Shown piece by piece: positions 52,400-61,303 of a stretch of 64,000 nt of DNA (its first letter is position 1; each line of letters begins with the position of its first letter). Source of the DNA: Verrucomicrobiales bacterium (GTDB lineage: Bacteria > Verrucomicrobiota > Verrucomicrobiia > Limisphaerales > J093); contig JABTUJ010000030.1 in assembly GCA_015075445.1 (NCBI GenBank), positions 62,001-126,000 of the forward strand, read 5' to 3'. A program made the translations under genes and the position numbers. A model generated the notes under the pieces. That model did no database searches and was not told the DNA's origin. It saw nothing but the letters and a program-made list of their open reading frames with translations.

Positions 52400-53857
52400 C
52401 TAAGGGCGGTCACGCGGTACTTCACCCGCTTGCAGCACGCGCCGAATCCCCTCGAGCAACCGCGCCTCCGAACCCGGCGCCACCCAGCACCAGTCGCTCA
52501 GATTGCCGTCCCCCTCCGCAATATGCCGGTCGGTCGGGATGTAGCCGGTCGCCCCCTCGCCGTAAGCGGCCACCAGCACGAAGCTCTCCGGCCGCATCGC
52601 CTGCGCGGCAAGCTGGAACTCTACGTAGGACTCGCCCGGCAGCACCAGCCACTGGGCCACGCCGAAATCCAGACACGGCAGATCAATCCGTTGCCCCGCG
52701 TCCGCGCGCTGTCGCCAGCTCAAACCCATCGCCGCGAGGCATTGCGCGAAAGGCTTCTCCGCCTCCGCGAGGGTCTGCTCGAGGCCGGTCACGCGAAACC
52801 CCGGATCGTCGCGCGGTTCCAGATGGACCGGTTCCACGCGCAACTCCAACTGCGTCAGTGGCACGCGTCGTGTTGCGTCCCAGGCCTCGACCATCGCCCG
52901 ATGGAGCCGGTCGGCGAGGGCCGCACGGTTCGTCACAGCACCATCGTTATACTTGCCGGCGGTGAGGTTGCCAGCGGCGCCGGTGACGTAAACCTGCTTC
53001 ACCTGGGGTGTCTCCTGCTGGCGTCGCCGCCGGGCCAGGCCGGGGAAATCCGCCGACACCTCGCCCTGCCCGTAGTAACTCATCGGATGGACGGCGTACG
53101 CGCTGACGGCCACCACTGGCGTGTCGCCCTCCCAGAAGCTCAGCGTCCGAAGCCACGGATCGATCAGCCCCTCGGGCGCCGCCCGGGCCACCACGTCGCG
53201 CGTGCTGCTGGTCCGGTCGAATCGCACCGCCCCGTCCGGCGTGAGGTAGCGTCGATTCGAGGCGATCCGCTCGACCCGCGCCTTCCCGAGACCGAGGTGC
53301 GTGATGCTGCGGGCCTGGGGCAAGGCCTTCCGCAAGGCCTGCGCCACACGCTGCACGGCGACCTCATGGAACTCGAGGTCACACACCGTCGCCGACAGCC
53401 CGCGCGCCCGGAGGATTCGCTCCGCCTCGAGATCGGCCACGGGCGCGTCATGTTGATGCACCGTGCAGACCAGGACACGCTCGGCCGTGGTGCTCGCGGC
53501 GTCCGCCAGGACGCGCTGCCAACGTTCCAGGGCGTCGTTCCAATCTCGCACCAGTCCACTGCGACGAACACCACGGGCTTCCGGCACCCAGCCAAAGCCA
53601 GACCGTGGGCCTCGAGCGGGTCGGCGATTCGCGTGGCCCGCCAGGCCCCGCCGCCCATCATCCCATGGCCGACCGGGACGGTGACGTCGGCTGTAAAGCA
53701 CGCCAACCGCACCGCGGGCGCCGCAGCACTCGCAGCCGTCCCCCAGCCCGACCCGACCGCAGCCGGCGAGGATGAGGCACACGACGGTCACCGCAACGGA
53801 TGGCCAGCGTGGCCGGGTTCGTTCATAGCTCCGGACCGGCGCGCAAGGCGATGGCAT
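52400..53857 (-). pseudogene. Neutral/alkaline ceramidase-like lipoprotein gene with two frameshifts
   Basis: The signal peptide from ATG 53857 ends in a lipobox (VVCLILAGC). The middle is in another frame from about 53742 to 53541: VRLACFTADVTVPVGHGMMG and PVVFVAVDWCEIG. After that it returns to the first frame: NDALERWQRVLADAASTTAE, VCTVHQHDAPVADLEAERIL and VYVTGAAGNLTAGKYNDGAV. Together this gives a secreted ceramidase-like protein as found in this phylum. The shifts can be explained by one indel in the G5 run at 53740-53744 and one missing base near 53541. The substrate may be another amide or ester; the family is known mainly for N-acyl-sphingosine hydrolysis. Confidence 0.75.
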
Positions 53858-53922
53858 GCCGCATCAGAGCAAGGAACCCGCCTGCCGGCAACCCCGGCCG
53901 ACCGCGGCGGTCACGGCGGGCT

Positions 53923-53990
53923 GCGTTAAGTATTAAATTAAGGGCTGACCCCTGAGCTCAGGGGTCAGCCCTTAATTTAATACTTAACGC
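53923..53990. repeat. Perfect 68-bp palindrome built from a Y1-element end
   Basis: 34-base arms centred on GAGCTC (53954-53959). Each arm is GGGGTCAGCCCTTAATTTAA then TACTTAACGC. The shared core GGGGTCAGCCCTTAA matches 32424-32450 and 57546-57572 and the ends of the Y1 element. It lies upstream of exonuclease III and downstream of the ceramidase-like gene. Confidence 0.9.
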
Positions 53991-54051
53991 TTTCGACACC
54001 CCTCGACGCGCAGGCTGGGCGACGACGGCGCCGGTCGTTACTCTCGCGGCG

Positions 54052-54834
54052 GTGAAACTGATCTCGTGGAACGTCAATGGCCTCCGCGCCATCCTGCGCA
54101 AGGGATTCCTCGACTACCTCGAAAGCGAGCAACCTGACCTGCTCTGCCTCCAGGAAACCCGCTGCGAGCCGGAGGAGGTGGAGGCCCTCTGGCCGGCACG
54201 CTACACGACGTACTGGAACGTGGCGGAAAGGAAGGGTTACTCCGGGACGGCGTTGTTCACCGCGACGCGTCCGCTGGCCGTGACGCGGGGCATCGGCCGG
54301 CCCGAACACGACCGCGAGGGGCGGGTGTTGACCGCCGAGTTTCCCGATTACTACGTCGTGAGCGTGTATGTGCCCAACGCCCAGCGGGAGCTCACGCGGC
54401 TCGCGTACCGCCAGTCGTGGGATCGCGCGTTCCTCCGTTACCTGCGCCGGCTCGAGCACCGCAAGCCGGTCATCTGGTGCGGCGACCTCAACGTGGCCCA
54501 CACCGAACTGGACCTGGCGAATCCGAAGGCCAATGTGCACAACCACGGTTTCACCGCCGAGGAACGGGCCGGGTTCAGCGCCTATGTCCGTGCCGGGTTC
54601 GTCGACACCTTCCGGGTGTTCGAACCGGGCGGCGGGCACTACACGTGGTGGAGCCAGCAGCACCAGGCCCGTGCCCGGAACATCGGCTGGCGCATCGACT
54701 ACGTGCTGCTCAGCGCCTCCCTTCGGCCGCGCCTCACCCGCGCGTACATCCAGCCGGACATCCTTGGCTCGGACCACTGCCCGGTCGGCATCGAGCTGGC
54801 CGGCGCTGGGCCGCCGGCCGGGGCGCGAGGTTGA
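54052..54834 (+). CDS. xth: Exodeoxyribonuclease III (Xth-type AP endonuclease)
   Basis: 260 residues from GTG 54052. All motifs are present: KLISWNVNGLRAIL, DLLCLQETRCEPEE (metal-binding Glu), GYSGTALFTAT, WCGDLNVAHTELDL (Asn and Asp pair), NIGWRIDYVLLS and GSDHCPVGIELA (catalytic Asp-His). It cuts DNA at abasic sites in base excision repair and acts as a 3'-5' exonuclease. The length is normal. The GTG is the first codon that gives the complete first strand; no in-frame ATG is near. Confidence 0.94.
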   Translation: MKLISWNVNGLRAILRKGFLDYLESEQPDLLCLQETRCEPEEVEALWPARYTTYWNVAERKGYSGTALFTATRPLAVTRGIGRPEHDREGRVLTAEFPDYYVVSVYVPNAQRELTRLAYRQSWDRAFLRYLRRLEHRKPVIWCGDLNVAHTELDLANPKANVHNHGFTAEERAGFSAYVRAGFVDTFRVFEPGGGHYTWWSQQHQARARNIGWRIDYVLLSASLRPRLTRAYIQPDILGSDHCPVGIELAGAGPPAGARG

Positions 54835-54929
54835 ACTGCCGGTCCGCGTGTCTGACGCGCGCCGGTTCGCAGCGGCCCTTCCACCCGTTCACCGGCCCAT
54901 CGGCCCATCGGCTTTTCTCCGGCCTTTCC

Positions 54930-54958
54930 TTGACTTGGCGCCCGACCCGGCGCATTAA
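54930..54958 (+). promoter_or_regulatory. Candidate sigma-70-type promoter of the permease gene
   Basis: TTGACT (54930-54935), 17-base spacer, CATTAA (54953-54958). The -35 box matches 5 of 6 positions and the -10 box 3 of 6. The permease ATG lies 57 bases downstream. Confidence 0.35.
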
Positions 54959-55015
54959 CGCGGGCAAAAATCTTCCGGCCAAACCGCAACCGCCCGAGCT
55001 GACCTGCACCGCCGC

Positions 55016-56527
55016 ATGACGCTGTTCCGCCGCAAACCCATCCTCGAATTGCAGACAGAGGCTGCGAACGACCAGCGGCTCCGGCGCTCGCTGGGTCCGC
55101 TGAACCTCACCGCCCTGGGCGTCGGCGCCGTCATCGGCGCCGGCATTTTCGTGCTCACCGGCCAGGCGGCCGCGAACTACGCGGGGCCGGGCATCGTGTT
55201 TTCGTTCATCCTGGCGGGGCTGGCCTGCGCCTTTGCGGGGCTGTGCTATGCCGAGTTCGCCGCGATGATCCCCATCTCGGGCTCGGCTTATACCTACAGC
55301 TACGCGACGATGGGAGAGCTGGTGGCGTGGGTGATCGGGTGGGATCTCATCCTGGAGTACCTCTTCGCTGCCTCGACGGTGGCGGTGGGGTGGTCGGGCT
55401 ATGTCGTGTCTTTTCTGCGCGATTTCGGGATCGAGATTCCTGCGGCCTTGGCGGCCGCGCCGTACAACCACGTGGCGCCAGCGGACGCGGGCTGGAATGT
55501 CTGGCGGCTCTTTGCCGAGGGGTGGATGACGACCGGCGCCATCCTGAACATCCCGGCGATGCTGATCGTGGTGGTCATCACGGTCCTGCTGGTGCTGGGC
55601 ATCCGGGAATCGGCCGCGTTCAACAACCTCATCGTGGCCGTGAAGGTGTCGGTCATCCTCACGTTCATCCTGGTGGGCCTGGCCTATCTTAACACCGACA
55701 ACTGGGTCCCATTCGTGCCGCCTCCCGAAGGGCCGGGCAAGTACGGCTGGGACGGCATCCTCCGCGCCGCCGGGGTCATTTTCTTCGCCTACATCGGCTT
55801 CGATGCGGTATCGACCGCCGCGCAGGAAGCGAAGCGGCCGCAGCGCGACATGCCCATTGGCATCCTGGCCTCGCTGGCGGTCTGCACGGTGCTTTACATC
55901 GCGGTGTCGCTGGTCCTGACGGGCATCATCAAGTACACCGAACTTGGGGTGCCCGACCCGATCGCGAAGGCCATCGACTCGCTGGGTGGCGGGGTGGCGT
56001 GGCTGCGCCCGGTCATCAAGGTGGGGGCCATCGCCGGGCTCTCCTCGGTGATCCTGGTGATGATGCTGGGTCAGCCGCGCATCTTCTATGCGATGTCGAA
56101 GGACGGTTTGCTGCCGCCGGTGTTCAGCCGGGTGCATGCGCGGTTTCGGACGCCCTGGCTGGCGACGATTCTGACGGGCACGCTGGCGATGGTGATGGCG
56201 GGACTTTTTCCGATCGGGCTGTTGGGCGAGCTGGTTTCGATCGGCACGCTGCTGGCGTTTGCGATTGTGTGTGGTGGCGTGTTCGTGCTGCGGTTCACGG
56301 ACCCCGGGATTCACCGGCCGTTCCGGGTGCCGGCGTTCTGGCTGGTCTGTCCGCTGGGGGTGTTATTCTGTGGCTACCTGATGTGGGGGTTGCCGCGCGA
56401 CACGTGGGCCCGGCTGCTGGTCTGGATGGCGCTGGGCTTCGCCATTTACTTCGTGTACGGCCGTCGCCACTCGCGGCTGGCCCGGCGCCAGGCGTCGGCC
56501 GGTGCGTCCACTCCGAGTGCTTTATGA
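55016..56527 (+). CDS. APC-family amino-acid permease (YfnA/CAT-like)
   Basis: 503 residues with about 12 membrane segments. Characteristic pieces: LGVGAVIGAGIFVLTGQAAA, then YAEFAAMIPISGSAYTYSYA, then WDLILEYLFAASTVAVGWSG and IGFDAVSTAAQEAKRPQRDM, which is the signature of the cationic amino-acid transporter-like group. It would move amino acids across the inner membrane with or without cation coupling. ATG 55016 places the first helix at residue 35, as in relatives. The last codons overlap the start of the next gene (ATGA). Confidence 0.93.
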   Translation: MTLFRRKPILELQTEAANDQRLRRSLGPLNLTALGVGAVIGAGIFVLTGQAAANYAGPGIVFSFILAGLACAFAGLCYAEFAAMIPISGSAYTYSYATMGELVAWVIGWDLILEYLFAASTVAVGWSGYVVSFLRDFGIEIPAALAAAPYNHVAPADAGWNVWRLFAEGWMTTGAILNIPAMLIVVVITVLLVLGIRESAAFNNLIVAVKVSVILTFILVGLAYLNTDNWVPFVPPPEGPGKYGWDGILRAAGVIFFAYIGFDAVSTAAQEAKRPQRDMPIGILASLAVCTVLYIAVSLVLTGIIKYTELGVPDPIAKAIDSLGGGVAWLRPVIKVGAIAGLSSVILVMMLGQPRIFYAMSKDGLLPPVFSRVHARFRTPWLATILTGTLAMVMAGLFPIGLLGELVSIGTLLAFAIVCGGVFVLRFTDPGIHRPFRVPAFWLVCPLGVLFCGYLMWGLPRDTWARLLVWMALGFAIYFVYGRRHSRLARRQASAGASTPSAL

Positions 56528-57570
56528 ACAAGACAACCTGGATGGCCCTCGGGGTCTCGCTGGCAGCCGGCAACGGGGTGGCGCACGGGGCGGCACCCGA
56601 GGTGGAAATTAGCAGCGGCCCGCTCCGCGCACGGGTTTATCTGCCGGACGCCCAGACGGGGTTCTATCGCGGCACGCGCTTTGACTGGTCGGGGGTGATC
56701 GGGGGCTTGTGGTTTGCCGGGCACGATTACTACCCGCAGTGGTTTCAACGGAGCGACCCGAACGTGCATGATTTCGTTTATGCGGGGCCGGACATTGTGG
56801 CCAGCCCGTGCACGGCGATCACGGGGCCGGCGGAGGAGTTTGTGACGGACGGGAAGGCGCTGGGTTTCGACGAGGCCCGACCGGGCGGGACGTTCCTGAA
56901 GATTGGGGTGGGCGTGCTGAGGCGTCCTGACGACCAGCCTTACGGTCCATTCCGGCTGTACCCGATTGTCGACGGCGGGACCTGGACGGTGCGGCGTCGG
57001 GCCGACGCCGTGGAGTTCACGCAGGCCGTGTCCGATGCGGCGACCGGGTACGGTTACGAGTACCGCAAGACGGTGTCACTGGTGGGGGAGAGCCGGCTGC
57101 TGGTGCTGGATCACGGACTGCGCAACACGGGGTCGCGACCGATCCGGACCAGCGTGTACAACCACAACTTCCTGTATCTCGACCGGGAGGCGCCGGGTCC
57201 GGACGTGACTCTGACGTTCCCGTTCCAGCTCCGCACGACCCCGTTGCCGGGGGACGGTCTGGCGTCGGTTCAGGGAAATCGGATCACGTTCACCCGGACC
57301 CTGACGGGAGAAGACCGGGTGTACTTGGGGATCGAGGGGTTTGGGACGGAGTCGAAGGACTACGATTTCCGGATCGAGAACCGGAAGGTGGGGGCAGGGA
57401 TGCGGATCACGGGGGACCGGCCGCTCTCGCGGGTGGCGTTGTGGGCGATCCGGGCGCCGCTGTCGCTGGAGCCATTCATTGACATGGACGTTGCGCCGGG
57501 GGCGGAGTTCACGTGGGAGATTCGCTACGAGCACTACACCCTGCCGGCGGGGTCAGCCCTTAAGAATTAA
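56524..57570 (+). CDS. Exported protein of galactose-mutarotase-like fold (unassigned family)
   Basis: 348 residues, start overlapping the permease stop. Leader: MALGVSLAAGNGVAHGAAPE (about 7-26). The body is beta-rich: VYLPDAQTGFYRGTRFDWSG, then GPFRLYPIVDGG, LLVLDHGLRNTGSRPI and VYNHNFLYLDREAPGPDVTL. The HNF and DHG regions resemble the His sites of mutarotase-like domains, so it may act on or bind a sugar, but I cannot name a family. The last six codons and the stop (GSALKN) are formed by a Y1-element end (57546-57572), so the original C-terminus may have been cut. Confidence 0.7.
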   Translation: MNKTTWMALGVSLAAGNGVAHGAAPEVEISSGPLRARVYLPDAQTGFYRGTRFDWSGVIGGLWFAGHDYYPQWFQRSDPNVHDFVYAGPDIVASPCTAITGPAEEFVTDGKALGFDEARPGGTFLKIGVGVLRRPDDQPYGPFRLYPIVDGGTWTVRRRADAVEFTQAVSDAATGYGYEYRKTVSLVGESRLLVLDHGLRNTGSRPIRTSVYNHNFLYLDREAPGPDVTLTFPFQLRTTPLPGDGLASVQGNRITFTRTLTGEDRVYLGIEGFGTESKDYDFRIENRKVGAGMRITGDRPLSRVALWAIRAPLSLEPFIDMDVAPGAEFTWEIRYEHYTLPAGSALKN

Positions 57571-57572
57571 GC
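57546..57572 (+). repeat. Isolated Y1-element-like end at the 3' end of the mutarotase-like gene
   Basis: GGCGGGGTCAGCCCTTAAGA followed by ATTAAGC, identical to 32424-32450. It supplies the final codons and the TAA of the upstream gene. Confidence 0.8.
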
Positions 57573-57584
57573 ATCAGGCATGGC

Positions 57585-57749
57585 ATGCATCCCCTGGTCA
57601 TCATCCTGCCGCTGTTGATTGTGCTGAGCGGCGTGGCGCTTTTCTTCTTTCTGCCGTTGGAGCCCCAGATGCGTGTCTTCCTGCTGGTTTCCGAGCTGTT
57701 CGCGGCCGGGGTGGTGGCGGTGGTGCTGGCCAAGCGGTTTGGGCGGTGA
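57585..57749 (+). CDS. Small two-helix membrane protein (54 residues)
   Basis: It reads MHPLVIILPLLIVLSGVALF then FFLPLEPQMRVFLLVSELFA and AGVVAVVLAKRFGR. Two hydrophobic segments are separated by a short polar loop, with basic residues at the end. The frame starts 12 bases after the element end and has no relatives that I recognise. It is short but the composition is that of a real membrane protein and the codon pattern is uniform. Confidence 0.5.
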   Translation: MHPLVIILPLLIVLSGVALFFFLPLEPQMRVFLLVSELFAAGVVAVVLAKRFGR

Positions 57750-57804
57750 AGCGCGGGTTGGTCGGTTCGCGGCGCGGTTCCCGACGGCGGAACCGAAAAC
57801 GGTT

Positions 57805-57834
57805 CATCCCGTTTCTGCGGGCAGAAACGGGATG
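57805..57834. repeat. Perfect 14-bp inverted repeat (hairpin)
   Basis: CATCCCGTTTCTGC, two bases, GCAGAAACGGGATG. It lies between the convergent small membrane gene and ilvC and might form a bidirectional hairpin. There is no T-run, so a standard intrinsic terminator is not claimed. Confidence 0.5.
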
Positions 57835-57899
57835 AGTAACGGAAGCCTCTACGTCCCACCGACTCCTGGCTCGGCAGGAGCCTCGCCCCATCGGGGGGG

Positions 57900-57927
57900 T
57901 GCAGGCTGGAAGCCCGCACCACAAGTT
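57900..57927 (-). repeat. REP-like palindrome, family A
   Basis: Minus-strand copy TGCAGGCTGGAAGCCCGCAC then CACAAG, 8 bases before the ilvC stop. Same family as 4108-4139. Confidence 0.75.
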
Positions 57928-57934
57928 CAAGCGT

Positions 57935-59035
57935 CTAGTTCGCGGCGCGGCCGCCGACGCCCTTGACGCCTTTGGCGAGGGTCTTGGTGGATTCCTTGGG
58001 GCGCAGGGCCCGGACGGCAGCGCCGGCGCGCCACATTTCCGACTCGCGGATTTCGGCGAGTTCGGCGGCCAGCTGCTTCTGATAATCCTTGCCGCCGCAG
58101 GCCTTGATAACGCGGGCGGCTTCCTGGCCGGAGGCGACGCGCTGGTAGAGCTCCTTGAACACGGGCAGGACGGCCTTCTTGAAGCGGGGCTTCCAGTCCA
58201 GGGCGCCGCGCTGGGCGGTGGCGGAGCAGTTGGAGTACATCCAGTCCATGCCCCGCTCGTCCACGAGGCGGATGAGGCTCTGGGTGAGTTCCTCGACGGT
58301 TTCGTTGAACGCTTCGCTGGGCGAATGGCCCTGGGCGCGGAGGACATCGTACTGGGCCTCCATGACGCCGGCCAGAGCGCCCATGAGCACGCCGCGTTCG
58401 CCGGTCAGGTCGCTATTGGTCTCGTGGGGGAAGGTGGTGGGGAACAGGTAACCAGAGCCGATGCCGATGCCGACGGCGAGGCAACGCTCCTCGGCGCGGC
58501 CGGTGGCGTCCTGATGGATGGCGTAGCTCGAGTTGATGCCGGCGCCGGTGAGGAAGTTGCGGCGGACGTTGAGGCCCGAGCCTTTCGGCGCCACCATGAT
58601 GACATCCACGTCCTTGGGCGGGACGACGCCGGTTTTCTTCGCGTAAGTGATGGAGAAGCCGTGGGAGAAGTAGAGGGCGTCGCCGGGTTTGAGGTTCTGT
58701 TTGATGGTGGGCCAGACCAGGCGTTGGGCGGCGTCGTTGAGGAGGATCTGGATGATGGTGCCGCGCTGGACGGCCTCGGCGATGGGGAAGAGGGTCTTGC
58801 CGGGTTTCCAGCCGTCTTTGACGGCGCGGTCCCAGTCGCGCTTGAACTCCGGGGCCTGACCGATGATGACGTTGAAGCCGTTGTCGCGGAGGTTGAGGGA
58901 CTGGGCGGGGCCCTGGACGCCGTAGCCGATGATGGCGATGACCTCGTTCTTGAGGACCTTGCGCGCCTTGGCCATCGGGAATTCCTTCCGCGTGATGACC
59001 TCTTCCAACGTTCCGCCGAAATCGATGTTAGCCAT
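57935..59035 (-). CDS. ilvC: Ketol-acid reductoisomerase
   Basis: 366 residues. It converts acetolactate or acetohydroxybutyrate to the dihydroxy acid in valine, leucine and isoleucine synthesis, with NAD(P)H and Mg2+. The nucleotide-binding loop is AIIGYGVQGPAQSLNLRDNG, and the metal and substrate regions are SDLTGERGVLMGALAGVMEA and ETVEELTQSLIRLVDERGMD. Start MANIDFGGTLEEVI is used. The length is slightly above the short class I form. No ilvB/ilvN or leu genes are adjacent. A family A repeat touches its 3' end and a good promoter candidate lies upstream (59106-59133). Confidence 0.97.
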   Translation of the reverse strand: MANIDFGGTLEEVITRKEFPMAKARKVLKNEVIAIIGYGVQGPAQSLNLRDNGFNVIIGQAPEFKRDWDRAVKDGWKPGKTLFPIAEAVQRGTIIQILLNDAAQRLVWPTIKQNLKPGDALYFSHGFSITYAKKTGVVPPKDVDVIMVAPKGSGLNVRRNFLTGAGINSSYAIHQDATGRAEERCLAVGIGIGSGYLFPTTFPHETNSDLTGERGVLMGALAGVMEAQYDVLRAQGHSPSEAFNETVEELTQSLIRLVDERGMDWMYSNCSATAQRGALDWKPRFKKAVLPVFKELYQRVASGQEAARVIKACGGKDYQKQLAAELAEIRESEMWRAGAAVRALRPKESTKTLAKGVKGVGGRAAN

Positions 59036-59105
59036 GGGTTGTTTCCGTTGGCCGGGAGTCGGGACCGGCCGGGTTCATTCGTATTTCCGCTCGAATCGAG
59101 CGGGC

Positions 59106-59133
59106 ATCCTAGGGCGGAAAGGCCTTCCGTCAA
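59106..59133 (-). promoter_or_regulatory. Candidate sigma-70-type promoter of ilvC
   Basis: On the minus strand TTGACG (59128-59133), 16-base spacer, TAGGAT (59106-59111). The ATG of ilvC is 70 bases downstream of the -10 box. Confidence 0.45.
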
Positions 59134-59233
59134 ACCCAAAGGCGAGAGCGGGCTTTACTTGGAGGCCGCGGGCCCTTGAATGGCCGCGGGCGCGCGGCGC
59201 GCGAACCGGGCGCGGGCCGCTCCTCCGGGTGCG

Positions 59234-59767
59234 ATGAAGAACGTTGTCTATTTCGATCTCGAAACGCAGAAGTCCGCCGAGGAAGTCGGCGGCTGGGACC
59301 ACATCAGCGCGATGCGGATGAGCGTGGGGGTGACGTACAGCACGGCGCGGGGGAGCTACGAGATCTACGAGGAGGCGCGGGCGAACGAGCTGATGGAGGA
59401 ACTCCGGCGCGCGGACCTGGTGGTGGGCTTCAACATTCTGCGGTTCGACTACGAGGTGCTCACCGGGTACAACCCGTTCTTCGACCCGAAGCAGCTCCAC
59501 ACGCTGGACATGCTGGTGGAGCTGATGAAGACGCTGCCGCACCGGCTGTCGCTGGATTCGATCGCCTCGGCGACGCTGGGGATTGAGAAGACGAGCGACG
59601 GGCTGCAAGCCCTGCGGTGGTTCCGACAGGGCAAGCTTCTGGAGATTGCGGAGTACTGCTGTTACGACGTGAAGATCACGCGGCTGGTCCACGAGTACGG
59701 CTGCGAACACCGCCGCCTGTCGTACACGACCAAGTTCGGCAAGAAGAGCGTGGCGGTGACGTGGTAG
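59234..59767 (+). CDS. RNase H-like 3'-5' exonuclease domain protein (YprB-like)
   Basis: 177 residues from ATG 59234. Motif I is VVYFDLETQKSAEEVGGWDH (DxE), motif II is ADLVVGFNILRFDYEVLTGY with Asp, and motif III ends with CCYDVKITRLVHEYG (catalytic Asp). This is the YprB/RNase_H_2-like family of DnaQ-type folds; the group is small, single-domain and found in many phyla. It may trim DNA or RNA, or serve as a domain recruited by helicases. It lies between ilvC (divergent) and the Gfo/Idh/MocA gene (convergent). Confidence 0.8.
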   Translation: MKNVVYFDLETQKSAEEVGGWDHISAMRMSVGVTYSTARGSYEIYEEARANELMEELRRADLVVGFNILRFDYEVLTGYNPFFDPKQLHTLDMLVELMKTLPHRLSLDSIASATLGIEKTSDGLQALRWFRQGKLLEIAEYCCYDVKITRLVHEYGCEHRRLSYTTKFGKKSVAVTW

Positions 59768-59807
59768 CCGCGGAGGCGCGGTGCCGGCGTCGGGCGATGG
59801 GCGCTGT

Positions 59808-61162
59808 TCAGAGGACCTTGGTCTGGCCCGGAAGAGCGAGGGGATAGCGTCCCTGGGCGTCGGCCTGGACCGGCGGTTTCGAGTCGAGGGTCATGGTCTC
59901 GATGCCGGGGGCGAGCTCGAGGTTGGAGGCCAGGGCGTCTTCCCAGGTGAGGAACTGGCCGGAGTCGACGGCCATGCGGCCGAGGATGCCGACCATGATG
60001 CCCTGGGCGCCGCGTTCGGCCTCGTTGTAGGGCTGGTTGTTGCGGATGGCGGCGAAGAGCTTGTCGTGCTCGACCTGGTAGCAGTCCGGCTCCGGGCCGG
60101 TGTAGCGCCAGACCTCGTTGGCGCGGGTCATGACCTGGTTCGAGTAGATGCGCGGCCGGGCGGCGGCGAGGCTGTCCATGATGACGGCGGAGCCCTTGGT
60201 GCCGTGGGCGAAGTCGGAGAAGATGTCGTAGCACTGGTTGACGTGCCGGCCCTGGGCGAAGAGCTTGGCGCCATCGGGGAAGGTGTATTCGACGAAGTAG
60301 TGATCGAACAACTGGTCGCCCTCGGTGCGGACGCAGCGGCCGCCCATGCCCTGGGCGTTGATGGGCCAGGCGTTTTTGGCCCAGCAACAGACGTCGAGGT
60401 TGTGGCAGAGCCAGTCGAGGTAGAAGGTGCCGTTGACCCAGGTGAAGTTGCTGTAGTTGCGGATCTGGTGGGCGAGTTCGGACTCGCCGGGGCGCCGGGC
60501 GCTGTAGCCGACGGCGCTGTGCATGCGGTAGGTGCGCAGGGTGTGCATCTCGCCGATGGCGCCGTCGTGCAGGCGTTGGACGACCGCTTCGCGCGGCGGG
60601 TCATGACGCCACATGAAACCGACGGCGACCTTGAGGTTCTTCTGCCGGGCGACTTCGGCCGACGCCAGCAACCGGCGCACCCCCGGCGCGTCGACGGCGA
60701 AGGATTTCTCCATGAAGACATGCAGGCCCTGTGCCACGGCATACTGGAAATGGACCCAGCGGAACGCCGGTGCCGTGGCCAGGAGCACCACGCCGCCCTT
60801 GCCGGCCGCGTCGATCGCGTGCCGGTAACCGTCCAGCCCGACGAAGCGGCGTTCCGGCGGCACCTCGATCTGCGGCGCCAGCTTGGCGTTTTGCCGGAGG
60901 CTGTTGAGGCTGGCCACGAGGCGGTCCTCGAAGGCGTCGGCCATCGCCACCAGCTTCGTGGGGCCGGCGGTGGACAAAAGCCTGCTGCCGCCGCGCCGGT
61001 CCCCCGGCCACCGCATCCGACCAGGGCGATGCGTGTTGTCTTCGGCGGCGTGCACGCCGAAGGGCGACTCGGCGCGAGGGCCGTGCCGACGGCCGCCGTG
61101 GCGGAGGTGCGGAGGAAGGTGCGACGGTTGGTGGCCGAGGGTTCGGTGGGGGCGGGATTCAT
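59808..61162 (-). pseudogene. Gfo/Idh/MocA-family oxidoreductase, exported, with a frameshift near residue 60
   Basis: From ATG 61162 the first frame gives a Tat-like leader (NRRTFLRTSATAAVGTAL) and the Rossmann start TTRIALVGCGGRGTGAA. Near 60990 the frame must change, and LLSTAGPTKLVAMADAFEDR then continues to FMEKSFAVDAPGVRRLL (the EKP-like region reads EKS) and a full C-terminal domain ending LPGQTKVL. A one-base deletion explains the break. Between the leader and GCGG a segment in the other frame (PFGVHAAEDN) resembles the usual pre-Rossmann linker, so a second pair of compensating indels is possible. Confidence 0.8.
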
Positions 61163-61303
61163 GGCAGCGGTGTGTGGCAGTTGCGGCTTGTTCACCGCAC
61201 TGTGCGGGGAGCCGGGCGCGCCGGGCATGACCAAAGTCAAAGGAACCGGCGGCGTGGAGATTCCGCTTGAGTGGCGGCGGGGCCAACGCGACCTTCGCCC
61301 GGC

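Noticed and set aside
57805..57834. Intrinsic terminator for ilvC or the small membrane gene
   Set aside because: The hairpin is perfect but lacks a T-run on either strand.
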